Assembly (NCBI GenBank): GCA_937958885.1
Contig: CALGMT010000010.1
Location: forward strand, 1 to 64,000
Source: an uncultured bacterium
Lineage (GTDB): Bacteria; Verrucomicrobiota; Kiritimatiellia; CAIVKH01
Reading direction: 5' to 3'
DNA length: 64,000 bases
Under the pieces are notes generated by a model. The model had not been told where the DNA came from and searched no databases. It saw only the letters and a list, made by a program, of their open reading frames with translations. The position numbers and the translations under genes were made by a program. Shown here one piece after another: positions 52,561-60,836 of this stretch; the first letter of the stretch is position 1, and every line of letters begins with the position of its first letter.

Positions 52561-53280
52561 ATGGCCGAAACCCGCGCCTACATCGGACGCACGCAGCGTG
52601 TGATGCTCGCCATCGGGCTGCTCCCGCTGCTGGCGGCGCTCTTGTCGGCGATCGGCAGCGTGCCTGCGCGCCCGCCGAATCTGGCCGCGCAGGTTGCCGC
52701 GCGGATGGGGGACAGCGGCGTCACGCATCCGCTCACCGCGGTGCTGCTCAACTTTCGCGGCTACGACACGATGCTCGAAATCGCAGTGCTGTGGCTCGCC
52801 GGTCTTGGCGCACTTGCGCTCGCGCCGGGTCCGTCCGCACAACGGGGGCGTCCGCATCCTGTTCTCGCCGGACTGCTCCGCGTGCTCGCGCCCGCGCTCG
52901 TGATGACCGCCGGCTACATTCTCTGGGCGGGCGGCTTCCGTCCCGGTGGCGCGTTCCAAGCCGGCGCGGTCTTGGGCGCGGGCCTCGTGCTGGCGTCGTT
53001 GGGTGGTGTTGTGCATCTTGATCCTGCACGGGGGTTGCAGTGCCTGCTCGGCCTCGGCGTAGCTGTGTTCACCGGCGTCGCCGTCTGGTCGTGGGCGCAA
53101 ACCGGCGAGCTGTTGCATTACCCCGGCACGACGGACAAGTGGGCGATTCTTGCGATCGAAAGCATGGCCGCCCTCTCGATCGCCTTCATTTTGCTCACCC
53201 TCTTCGATCGTCTTACTTCCCCTTCCACCTCCCTCTCCACCTCCCTCTCCAGCTCCCCCCCACCGCCCCCCGCCGCATGA
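52561..53280 (+). CDS. mrpB: MbhE-MrpB fusion subunit
   Basis: 239 residues. The N-terminal ~90 residues are an MbhE-type domain (THPLTAVLLNFRGYDTMLEIAVLWLAGLGAL), usually the very end of MrpA. From about 100 to 220 is the MrpB/MnhB domain (RVLAPALVMTAGYILWAGGFRPGGAFQAGAVLGAGLVL). The C-terminal ~20 residues are Ser/Thr/Pro-rich and are encoded by a polypyrimidine tract (CCTCCCTCTCCA repeats), unlike the family. It starts one base after the DUF4040 gene and overlaps mrpC by four bases (ATGA). Confidence 0.88.
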   Translation: MAETRAYIGRTQRVMLAIGLLPLLAALLSAIGSVPARPPNLAAQVAARMGDSGVTHPLTAVLLNFRGYDTMLEIAVLWLAGLGALALAPGPSAQRGRPHPVLAGLLRVLAPALVMTAGYILWAGGFRPGGAFQAGAVLGAGLVLASLGGVVHLDPARGLQCLLGLGVAVFTGVAVWSWAQTGELLHYPGTTDKWAILAIESMAALSIAFILLTLFDRLTSPSTSLSTSLSSSPPPPPAA

Positions 53281-53594
53281 GCACGATGCATCTCTATCTT
53301 GGAACCGCAGTGCTGTTGTTCGTGCTCGGCCTTTACGGCGTGCTGATCCGCCCGCACTTGTTGCGCAAGATGACCGCGCTCAACGTGATGAGTTCTGGTC
53401 TGTTTCTACTCTTCGTGGCCATTGCCTATCGCGGCGCGGGCGAACCGGCCGATCCGGTCCCGCACGCCATGGTGCTCACCGGCATCGTGATTTCCGTCAG
53501 CGCCACTGCCTACGGCTTGTTGCTGATCCGCCGCGTGCTCGAAACCACCGGCCGCGCGGAATTGCCGATAGAGGAGCCCAAACCCAATGCCTGA
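53277..53594 (+). CDS. mrpC: Na+/H+ antiporter subunit C (MrpC, NuoK-like)
   Basis: 105 residues, three helices. The NuoK-like core LGLYGVLIRPHLLRKMTALNVMSSGLFLLFVAIAYR and DPVPHAMVLTGIVISVSATAYGLLLIRRV is complete. It overlaps its upstream neighbour by four bases and mrpD by eight. MrpC sits between MrpA/D-type subunits in the antiporter, in the same way as NuoK does in complex I. Confidence 0.92.
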   Translation: MSTMHLYLGTAVLLFVLGLYGVLIRPHLLRKMTALNVMSSGLFLLFVAIAYRGAGEPADPVPHAMVLTGIVISVSATAYGLLLIRRVLETTGRAELPIEEPKPNA

Positions 53595-55083
53595 CGCCGG
53601 ATTCAGTTCCGCATGGCTCGCCGCGCCTATTGCGGTTCCGCTGCTCGCCGCGATCGGCGTCGCGCTGCTTTCCGCGCGCCTGCGCGCTGGGGTGTGCGCG
53701 CTCGGCGCGGTCGGCACTGCCGTCGCGTCATTTGTCGTCCTCGCGCGCGTCGCGGCCGCGGGCCCGTTGCGGCACAACCTCGGCGGTTGGGGCGCGCCGC
53801 TCGGCATCGACCTGTTTGCCGACGGCCTCTCCGTGCTCATGCTCGCGATGACCGCCGTGCTCGGCTGCGCCATCAGTCTTTACGCGTCCGGCTACTTCGA
53901 ACACGCGCGCGAACGCCAATCGTTTTGGCCGATTTGGTTTCTGCTCTGGACCGGCCTCAACGCGCTCTTTCTGACCGCCGATCTCTTCAATTTTTATGTC
54001 ACGCTTGAGCTCATCGGCATATCCGCCGTCGCGCTCGTCGCGATGGAGGGCGGACCCGTCGCGCTCTCTGCCGCCGTCCGCTATCTGTTCATGGCGATGC
54101 TCGGCTCGCTCGCGTACATGGGCGGCGTTGCGCTCGTCTATGCGCAGACCGGCGCGCTCGATCTTGCGCTGCTCGAGGGACGCCTGGGCGAAGGCCCGCT
54201 GGGCCAGGCCGCGCTCGCGCTCCTCATCGTCGGCCTGCTCGCGAAGACCGCGCTGTTCCCGCTGCACCTTTGGCTCCCGCCCGCGCACTCGAGCGCGCCC
54301 GCGCCGGTCAGCGCCGCCCTTTCCGCGCTGGTGGTCAAGGCCTCGTTTTACATCCTGCTCCGCACCTCGTTTGGCGCATTCTCCGACAACGCGCTCGCCG
54401 CGGTCGGTCCGATTCTCGGCATTCTCGGCGGCCTCGCCGTGCTGTGGGGCTCGCTGCAGGCCCTCACACAGGATCGGCTCAAGTTGATGATCGCGTATTC
54501 AACCGTCGCGCAGGTCGGCTATCTCTTCCTCCTGTTCCCCGTCGCGATGCCGGGCGCGGGCGACGCCGCGTGGCAATCGAAGGCATGGATCGCCGGTATT
54601 TTTCATGCCCTGTCGCACGCCGCCGCGAAGGGCGCGATGTTTATGGCGGCCGGCGCGATTCTGCATGCCGTCGGGCGCGACGATAAAAATTCGTTGCGCG
54701 GCCTCGGCGAGCGGATGCCCGTTTCCGTCAGCGCGCTCGCTGTCGCCGGCATATCGATTATGGCCCTTCCGCCCAGCGGCGGCTTTATAGCGAAGTGGAT
54801 GCTGCTGGTCGCTGCGGTGCGCACCGGCCAGTGGTGGTGGGCGCCGCTGATGATCGGCGGCGGATTGTTGGCCGCCGGCTACGTGTTTCGCATGGTCAAA
54901 TTCGCCTTTTACGCGACACCCGCGCATGCGCCGCCGCTGCATGCCGTGCCGCGCCGGCTCGAATACACCGCGCTCGTCCTCGCGCTGATCGCGCTCGGTC
55001 TCGGCCTCGCCTCGGTATTTCCCATCGCCGTCGCCGCGATCGGCGCGCCGTTTCCGGAAAATTGGTTTACGGAGGCGTTGTGA
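53587..55083 (+). CDS. mrpD: Antiporter-like subunit 1 (MrpD type)
   Basis: 498 residues, fourteen helices of the NuoL/M/N fold. The conserved TM5 Glu141 is in FNFYVTLELIGISAVALV and the TM7 Lys220 in LLAKTALFPLHLWLPPAH; the second lysine follows in TM8 (VVKASFYILLR). These are the charges that drive ion movement. It overlaps mrpC by eight bases. A 105-base spacer with 7-bp repeats separates it from the next antiporter-like gene. Confidence 0.92.
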   Translation: MPDAGFSSAWLAAPIAVPLLAAIGVALLSARLRAGVCALGAVGTAVASFVVLARVAAAGPLRHNLGGWGAPLGIDLFADGLSVLMLAMTAVLGCAISLYASGYFEHARERQSFWPIWFLLWTGLNALFLTADLFNFYVTLELIGISAVALVAMEGGPVALSAAVRYLFMAMLGSLAYMGGVALVYAQTGALDLALLEGRLGEGPLGQAALALLIVGLLAKTALFPLHLWLPPAHSSAPAPVSAALSALVVKASFYILLRTSFGAFSDNALAAVGPILGILGGLAVLWGSLQALTQDRLKLMIAYSTVAQVGYLFLLFPVAMPGAGDAAWQSKAWIAGIFHALSHAAAKGAMFMAAGAILHAVGRDDKNSLRGLGERMPVSVSALAVAGISIMALPPSGGFIAKWMLLVAAVRTGQWWWAPLMIGGGLLAAGYVFRMVKFAFYATPAHAPPLHAVPRRLEYTALVLALIALGLGLASVFPIAVAAIGAPFPENWFTEAL

Positions 55084-55188
55084 TGAGGAGCATGAACGGA
55101 AAACGGAAGACGGAAGACGGAATGTGTTCGACGCGGCCTGATGCGCTCGTTCCGTTTTCCGTTTTCCGTCTTCCGTCCGCATAGAGCC
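55084..55188. repeat. Opposed 7-bp tandem repeat arrays between two antiporter genes
   Basis: Left, CGGAARA units at 55097-55122 (three and a half). Right, the complementary TTCCGTY units at 55150-55175. They can pair into a long imperfect hairpin with a 27-base loop. This is the only gap in an otherwise overlapping operon. A short run of the same unit lies at 35705. Confidence 0.8.
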
Positions 55189-56694
55189 ATGCCGATCTTC
55201 GACTCCATGCTGCCGCTGCTCGTGCTGATGACCTCGCTGGTCACGGCGGCGGTGATCTTTGCCCTCGGGGAAGAGCGCGCGAAGGCGCGCACCTTCTTCA
55301 ACTTGCTGGGCGCGCTCGCGAAGTTGGCGCTGGTCGGGTTCATGCTCTGGGGCGTCTTCCACGAACGCGTCTTCGAGACGCGCTGGCGCTTCATGCCCCA
55401 GCTCGACTTCGTGCTGCGCGCGGACAGCATGACGATCCTCTTCTCCACGCTCTCCGCCGGCCTCTGGTTGCTGACGACGATTTACGCGATCGGCTACCTC
55501 GAAGGCTCGCCGAACCGGCGGCGCTTTTTCGGCTATTTCTCGCTCTGCGTGACCGCAACGATGGGCGTTTCGCTCGCGGGCAATCTGATCACGTTTTTTG
55601 TGTTCTACGAGTTGCTCACGCTCACCACGTACCCGCTCGTGGTGCATCGTGGAACGGACAAAGCGATAAAGGCGGGATCGATGTACCTGCGCTACACGCT
55701 CGGCGGCAGCGCGGCGATGCTCGCCGGCATGCTGTGGTTGTATGTGTTGGTCGGACCGTTCGACTTCGCCGAGACCGGCGCGCTGAGCGCGCTGGATCCG
55801 CGCCTGCACTGGCAGCTCATCGCCATCTTCGTATTGCTGATCGGCGGCCTCGGCGTGAAGGCCGCGTTGATCCCGCTGCATCGTTGGTTGCCCGAGGCGA
55901 TGGTGGCGCCCGCGCCGGTCAGCGCGTTGCTCCACGCGGTTGCGGTGGTCAAGGCCGGCGCGTTTGGGATCGTGCGCGTAGTGTACGACGTGTACGGAAT
56001 CGAGTTCTCGCGGGATCTCGGCGTGTTGCCGGGCCTTGCCGCGATCGCCGCGTTGACCATTCTCTACGGATCCATTCGCGCGCTGACGCAGGACGACTTC
56101 AAGCGCCGGCTCGCGTTCTCGACCGTCAGTCAGGTCTCCTACATCACGCTGGGCGTCAGTCTGTTCGGTCCAATCGCGAGCATCGGCGGCCTCGTGCACC
56201 TCGTGCACCAAGGCATCATGAAAATCACGATGTTCTTCGCCGCGGGCAACGTCGCCGAGGCGCTCGGCGCGCACAAAGTCAGCGAGCTCGACGGAGTCGG
56301 GCGGCGCATGCCCGGCACGATGGCCGCATTTTCCGTCGCCGCGCTCGGGATGATCGGCGTGCCGCCCCTGGCAGGGTTCATCAGCAAGTGGTACCTCGGC
56401 TGGGGCGCGGCCGCAGCCGGCCAGTATTGGGCGCTTGGCGTGCTCGCCGCGAGCAGCCTGCTCAACGCGGCGTATTTTCTGCCCATCCTGTATCGCGCGT
56501 GGTTCAAGCCGCAGCGCAAGCCGTGGCCGCATGAACACCTGCGGCGCGGCCGGTTCGAGATCAGCCCGTGGCTGCTCCTGCCGCCCGTAGCGACCGCGGT
56601 CCTCGTCGTCCTCGCGGGGCTGCTTGCCGGACATCCGTTCAGCCCGTTGGGCTGGGTGCGCATTATCGCCGGACGGGAGTATCTCGCGCCATGA
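55189..56694 (+). CDS. Antiporter-like subunit 2 (NuoL/MrpA-D type)
   Basis: 501 residues from the ATG at 55189; an earlier in-frame ATG would run through the repeat and is not used. The TM5 Glu141 is in FFVFYELLTLTTYPLVVH and TM7 Lys224 in GLGVKAALIPLHRWLPEAM, with the TM8 lysine in VVKAGAFGIVR. All ion-channel charges are kept. It resembles the NuoL-like half of MrpA and the MbhH-type subunits rather than MrpD. It overlaps the third antiporter-like gene by four bases (ATGA). Confidence 0.88.
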   Translation: MPIFDSMLPLLVLMTSLVTAAVIFALGEERAKARTFFNLLGALAKLALVGFMLWGVFHERVFETRWRFMPQLDFVLRADSMTILFSTLSAGLWLLTTIYAIGYLEGSPNRRRFFGYFSLCVTATMGVSLAGNLITFFVFYELLTLTTYPLVVHRGTDKAIKAGSMYLRYTLGGSAAMLAGMLWLYVLVGPFDFAETGALSALDPRLHWQLIAIFVLLIGGLGVKAALIPLHRWLPEAMVAPAPVSALLHAVAVVKAGAFGIVRVVYDVYGIEFSRDLGVLPGLAAIAALTILYGSIRALTQDDFKRRLAFSTVSQVSYITLGVSLFGPIASIGGLVHLVHQGIMKITMFFAAGNVAEALGAHKVSELDGVGRRMPGTMAAFSVAALGMIGVPPLAGFISKWYLGWGAAAAGQYWALGVLAASSLLNAAYFLPILYRAWFKPQRKPWPHEHLRRGRFEISPWLLLPPVATAVLVVLAGLLAGHPFSPLGWVRIIAGREYLAP

Positions 56695-58436
56695 ACCTGC
56701 TCCCGTTGCCTGATGCGATGTTGCCCGCGCTGCTTGCGCTCGCGTTGCTGGCGCCGCTCCTGCTCGCGGTGCGCCCGCGCGCGACCGGATGGGGTGCAGT
56801 CGCCGCCTTGCCCGCCGTTGCGCTCGCGTTTGTCAAGCCGTTCGAGACGGGAATGGATGTCCTCTTGATCGGCGCGCGATTCGGCGTGCATCCCGGCAAC
56901 GCGCCGTTCCTGCTGCTCGCCGGCGCGCTATGGACGCTCGCCACATGGTTCGCGCGCCACTACATGGCGCATGACGCGCATGCCGTCCGTTATCACTTCT
57001 TTCACCGCCTCGCGATGACCGGCAACTTCGGCCTCATCCTCGCGCAGGACCTCGCAACCTTTTACTTTTTCTTCGCGCTGATGAGCCTTGCGTCGTACCC
57101 GCTCGTCATCCACGACGGGCGGAGCGTCTCGCGCCGCGCGGGACGCGTCTATCTCGCCCTCGCGCTGCTCGGCGAGGTCGTGCAATTCGCCGTTTTTTCC
57201 GCGATCGCCGCGCAAGCGGGCGCGTGGACATTCGACGCGGCGCGCGCCGCGCTGATCGAATCACCGCACCGCGCGTGGCTTATTGGCGCACTGCTAGCCG
57301 GACTCGGCATCAAGGCCGCGCTCGTGCCGCTGCACGTCTGGCTTCCGCTCGCGCACCCCGTTGCGCCGACGCCGGCCAGCGCGGTGTTGAGCGGCTCGAT
57401 GATCAAGGCCGGCCTGCTCGGCTGGCTGAATCTGCTCCCACTCGGCGCGGTCGCCGCGCCCGCGTTCGGCGAGCCGGTCATGGTCCTCGGCCTGTTCGGC
57501 ATCTTCGGCGCGGCTGTCGCCGGCGTCACGCAGCATCAGCCCAAGGCCGTGCTCGCCTATTCGAGCATCAGCCAGATGGGCTTGATGATTCTTGCCGTCG
57601 GCATCGCCTTGCAGCGTCCGGCGGCGATGCCCGCTGTGTTTCCCGCGCTGATGCTCTACGCGCTGCACCACGCGCTCGCGAAGGGCGCGCTGTTCCTCGG
57701 CGTCGGCATGGCGACCAGCGCGCCGCGCGGCGCTGCGGGCCGCGTCTGGATGTGGGTCGGCCTGCTCCTGCCCGCGCTCGCGCTCGCCGGGTTCCCGCTC
57801 ACCAGCGGCGCGGCGGCCAAGCTCTTTCTAAAAGCCGCCGCCGCGGAGGCGGCGGGCGACTGGCCCGCGCGGCTCTCCGCGCTGCTCTCCATCGGCGCGA
57901 TCGGGACCACGCTGCTGATGGCGCGTTTTTTGTGGACGATGCGCAAAAAGATCGCGCAAGACCCCGACGCGCAGCACCTCGCCTCGCGCGCGATTTGGGC
58001 GCCGTGGGGGCTGTTGATCGCGCTGGTGCTGGCGTTGCCCTTGTGGTTTGCGGTTGGGCTTGCGCCGGAAAAAGCCGCGGGCGCGTGGTCGCTGAAGTAC
58101 GCGGTGCCGCTCGCGTGGCCGGTGTTGGCGGGCGCCGCAATTGCGGGCGTCGCGATCGCCGTCCTTCGGCATGGCCTGGGCGAAGTGCCGCCCGGCGATC
58201 TGCTCGCGATTCCGGCGTGGATCGTCGCACGGCTGGTTGGTTTTTATCGGCTGCATCGCCCGGCCCTTGGCGCGCGTGTCCGCGCGGCGGACGAGGCGCG
58301 CGCGCTGGCGCGCGACGGGTTGAAAGAGCTGCTACGCGCGCTTGCCGGCGCCGAGCGCTATCTGCGGACGCTCGGCGTTGCGGGCATTGCCCTCGCGCTG
58401 CTCACCGCGTTGCTGATTTGGCGCCTCGGCCGCTGA
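56691..58436 (+). CDS. Antiporter-like subunit 3, lacking the TM5 glutamate
   Basis: 581 residues. The first ~450 residues have the NuoL/M/N fold. TM7 Lys208 (GLGIKAALVPLHVWLPLAH) and the TM8 lysine (SMIKAGLLGWLNLL) are kept, but the position of the conserved TM5 glutamate is Ala129 (TFYFFFALMSLASYPLVIH), encoded by GCG. The remaining ~130 residues hold further helices and a charged segment (RAADEARALARDGLKELLRALAG) ending in a last helix. It is the final gene of the operon. It may be a structural or regulatory subunit rather than an ion channel. Confidence 0.88.
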   Translation: MNLLPLPDAMLPALLALALLAPLLLAVRPRATGWGAVAALPAVALAFVKPFETGMDVLLIGARFGVHPGNAPFLLLAGALWTLATWFARHYMAHDAHAVRYHFFHRLAMTGNFGLILAQDLATFYFFFALMSLASYPLVIHDGRSVSRRAGRVYLALALLGEVVQFAVFSAIAAQAGAWTFDAARAALIESPHRAWLIGALLAGLGIKAALVPLHVWLPLAHPVAPTPASAVLSGSMIKAGLLGWLNLLPLGAVAAPAFGEPVMVLGLFGIFGAAVAGVTQHQPKAVLAYSSISQMGLMILAVGIALQRPAAMPAVFPALMLYALHHALAKGALFLGVGMATSAPRGAAGRVWMWVGLLLPALALAGFPLTSGAAAKLFLKAAAAEAAGDWPARLSALLSIGAIGTTLLMARFLWTMRKKIAQDPDAQHLASRAIWAPWGLLIALVLALPLWFAVGLAPEKAAGAWSLKYAVPLAWPVLAGAAIAGVAIAVLRHGLGEVPPGDLLAIPAWIVARLVGFYRLHRPALGARVRAADEARALARDGLKELLRALAGAERYLRTLGVAGIALALLTALLIWRLGR

Positions 58437-58445
58437 CCCGCCCAA

Positions 58446-58466
58446 AAGCCCCAAAGGGGTCAGACG
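58446..58466. repeat. Solitary CAAAGGGGTCAG remnant
   Basis: CCCCAAAGGGGTCAGACGCTG, immediately downstream of the Mrp operon, matches the outer flank motif of the transposase unit at 44.5 kb in inverted form. The neighbouring bases do not show a second palindrome, so only a degraded copy is present. Confidence 0.5.
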
Positions 58467-58517
58467 CTGAATTTTCTCGTGATGCGGTCGAGTGCGCCCG
58501 ATCGGTTAATGTTCGGA

Positions 58518-60665
58518 TCAGTCTTCCAACTCGATATCCGGCGTTTCGTCGAGCAGCGCGGGGTCAAGCAGGTCGGATGCTCCGGGGGCGGGCCGTTCGG
58601 TCTTGCGACGCTCGGCCTCGGCGCGCAGCGGGGCGAGGTCCACACCGTTGCGCTCGAGTTTTTCGGCGACCGCCGTGTTGGACGGGTCGATCACGAACGA
58701 GCGCGACCACCAGTCGATCGCCTCTTCGATCACGCCGAGTTTCTCATACACGTCGCCCATGTGGTCGGTGAGTGTCGCGTCATCGGGCATCAGCGCGATG
58801 GCGCGTTCGATATCCTCGCGCGCTTCCACATAGCGGCCCTGCATGAAGTAAATCCATCCGCGCGTGTCGATATAGGCCGCGTTGTCGGGCGCGATGGCGA
58901 GTGCGCGGTTGACGAGGTCGAGGCCCTTCTCCAATTCCATGCCGCGCTCGGCCCACATATAGGCGAGGTAGTTGTGCGCATCCACCCATGCGTTGTAGTC
59001 CTGTGTGCGGCCGGGCGGCGGGTCCATTTCGATGCAGCGCAGAAAGAGGCGAGCGGCTTCATCGATTTGGCCTTTTCGTTCGTTCGCCGCACCGTACCAG
59101 AAATAGAATGCCGGCGTGAGGATGTCCTCCTCCACCTCCTGCTCGCGGGCGAGGCGTTCGGCGCGCGCGAAGGCGGCGATGGATTCCTCGTAGCGCTGGG
59201 CATAGCTGGCGACGAGGCCGAGATACACAAAGACGGAAGGGTTGTCGGCATCGAGTTCGCTCAACCGGCGCAGGGCGGACACGCCGAGCGCACGCCGGTT
59301 CATGTCCGGCTCGCGCAGCAGCACGCGCGCGAAGATGTCGAGAAATTGGGGCTCGCGCGCGAGGGCGTCTTTGAGGCGCTGCGCGGCGTCGTCCGCGCGG
59401 CCCGCTTGTAATGCGGCGAGGGCGTGGCTGACGGTGAAGTGCGGCACGAGCGGCGTCGCTTCGCCGGTCTGGAACAATGTCTGGGCGCGATCGAAGTAGT
59501 CGAGCGCCGCCGCGGGCTGGTCGCGGCCGATTTCGAGATAGGCGAGCAGTTCGAGGAGGCGCGTGTCGCGCGGGTGGGCGGCGAGCGCCTCGCGGAAGAC
59601 GGCGGCCGCCTCGTCGACGCGGCGCAGGCCGGTCAGCAGGAGGCCGAGCCGGAGCGCGGGGGCGGGATCGTCGGGCGCGAGCGCGCGCGCGCGCCGGTAC
59701 GCCGCCTCGGCGGCCTCGCTGTCGCCGGCCTGTTCCTGGAGGTGGCCGAGGGTGAGCAGGCGTCCTGGGTTGTCCGGCTGCCGGTCGACGAGCGTCTGCA
59801 TCGCGAGCGCCGCCGCCCCGGCGTCCTCGCGGCCGAACAACGCGGTGACATGGCGGCGGCGCCAATAGGTGTCGGCCGGGCGCAGCGCCTCCATCTGCTC
59901 GGCAGCTTCAAGGGCGGCTTCATAGCGGCCCGCCAGTTTGTTGAGGATGGCGAGTTGGAGAAGCAGGGCCTCATCCCGCGGTCCGCGCGCGGCCGCCGGT
60001 TCGAGCACGCGCAAGGCGCGCTCCGCGGCGCGTGCGGCATCCGTGCGATCGCGCATCGCGGCTGCGCGGCGGACGTGGAGTTGCGCGAGCATCCGCGCGA
60101 TGTCTTCCGTGCCGCGCGCGCGCCGGAGGCCCTGTTCGAGCAGCGCGATCGCCTCCTCTGCGCGGTCCATGCGGGCCAGCAGCGCGGCTTTTTCGAGGTA
60201 GGGCAGCGGTTCGGCGGGGGCGACGCGGATCGCGCGGTCGTAATAGGCCAGCGCGGCCTCCGGCTGCCCGAGCAGCCGCATCACAAAGGCGGTCCAGACC
60301 TGCGCGCGCTCGGAGTTCGGTTTGCGCCGCGCAAGGCGTTCCATGAGGTCCTGTGCCTCCGCGCTCCGCTGGTCGCGGACCAGGCCGAGCGCGACGCGGA
60401 ATTGGAGTTCTTCGTTATCGGGATCGAGTTCGGCGGCGCGCAGAAAATTGGACGAGGCGGCCTCGCCGTCGCGGTTCCATTCCTGGCTGATCCCCGCGCC
60501 GTAGCGCGCGAGCGCCTCAGCGAATGCCGCGCGATCCGGCGGCAATTTGCCGGGAATCCCGAGGTCTACATCCTGTGCCGGTCCGCCCCGGAATGCGGCG
60601 CAGCCGCACGTGGCGACCGCGAGGCACACGACAACCATCTGCTGAACGAAACGTGCCCAGCGCAT
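58518..60665 (-). CDS. TPR-repeat lipoprotein
   Basis: 715 residues. A signal peptide with a lipobox at VATCGC (Cys about 21) suggests lipid attachment. The rest is a nearly continuous TPR array of about fifteen repeats (for example EEAIALLEQGLRRARG, PAALDYFDRAQTLF, EEAIDWWSRSFVIDPSN), ending in an acidic tail (PDIELED). No catalytic domain is visible; it is likely a scaffold for protein complexes in the periplasm or at the outer membrane. It is the second large TPR protein in the window; the other has membrane helices (410-3529). The tiny basic gene and hisG lie next upstream on the same strand. Confidence 0.85.
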   Translation of the reverse strand: MRWARFVQQMVVVCLAVATCGCAAFRGGPAQDVDLGIPGKLPPDRAAFAEALARYGAGISQEWNRDGEAASSNFLRAAELDPDNEELQFRVALGLVRDQRSAEAQDLMERLARRKPNSERAQVWTAFVMRLLGQPEAALAYYDRAIRVAPAEPLPYLEKAALLARMDRAEEAIALLEQGLRRARGTEDIARMLAQLHVRRAAAMRDRTDAARAAERALRVLEPAAARGPRDEALLLQLAILNKLAGRYEAALEAAEQMEALRPADTYWRRRHVTALFGREDAGAAALAMQTLVDRQPDNPGRLLTLGHLQEQAGDSEAAEAAYRRARALAPDDPAPALRLGLLLTGLRRVDEAAAVFREALAAHPRDTRLLELLAYLEIGRDQPAAALDYFDRAQTLFQTGEATPLVPHFTVSHALAALQAGRADDAAQRLKDALAREPQFLDIFARVLLREPDMNRRALGVSALRRLSELDADNPSVFVYLGLVASYAQRYEESIAAFARAERLAREQEVEEDILTPAFYFWYGAANERKGQIDEAARLFLRCIEMDPPPGRTQDYNAWVDAHNYLAYMWAERGMELEKGLDLVNRALAIAPDNAAYIDTRGWIYFMQGRYVEAREDIERAIALMPDDATLTDHMGDVYEKLGVIEEAIDWWSRSFVIDPSNTAVAEKLERNGVDLAPLRAEAERRKTERPAPGASDLLDPALLDETPDIELED

Positions 60666-60697
60666 GACGGAACCCTACCTGACGAACGAGGGGGTGT

Positions 60698-60796
60698 CTA
60701 ACCCCAGCTACGCTTTTTGTGACGGGAGAGACGCAAGCGTTTGCGGCGTTTGTGCTTCGCCATTTTTTTGCGTCGTTTCTTCTTTACGGAACCCAT
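60698..60796 (-). CDS. 32-residue basic protein, AURKAIP1/COX24 domain type
   Basis: A very short reading frame from ATG (60796) to TAG encodes MGSVKKKRRKKMAKHKRRKR followed by LRLSRHKKRSWG. About half of the residues are Lys or Arg. The pattern KKxRxxKMxKHKRRKR...RHK is that of the AURKAIP1/COX24 domain proteins, small ribosome-associated proteins in Bacteroidetes and PVC bacteria and in mitoribosomes. AGAGGCAGGT just upstream is a usable ribosome-binding site. It sits between the TPR lipoprotein and hisG, on the same strand as both, and would be missed by most gene finders because of its size. Confidence 0.8.
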   Translation of the reverse strand: MGSVKKKRRKKMAKHKRRKRLRLSRHKKRSWG

Positions 60797-60836
60797 ACCT
60801 GCCTCTTTGGACCCTTCCAAGCGCGAAACAGTCAGC

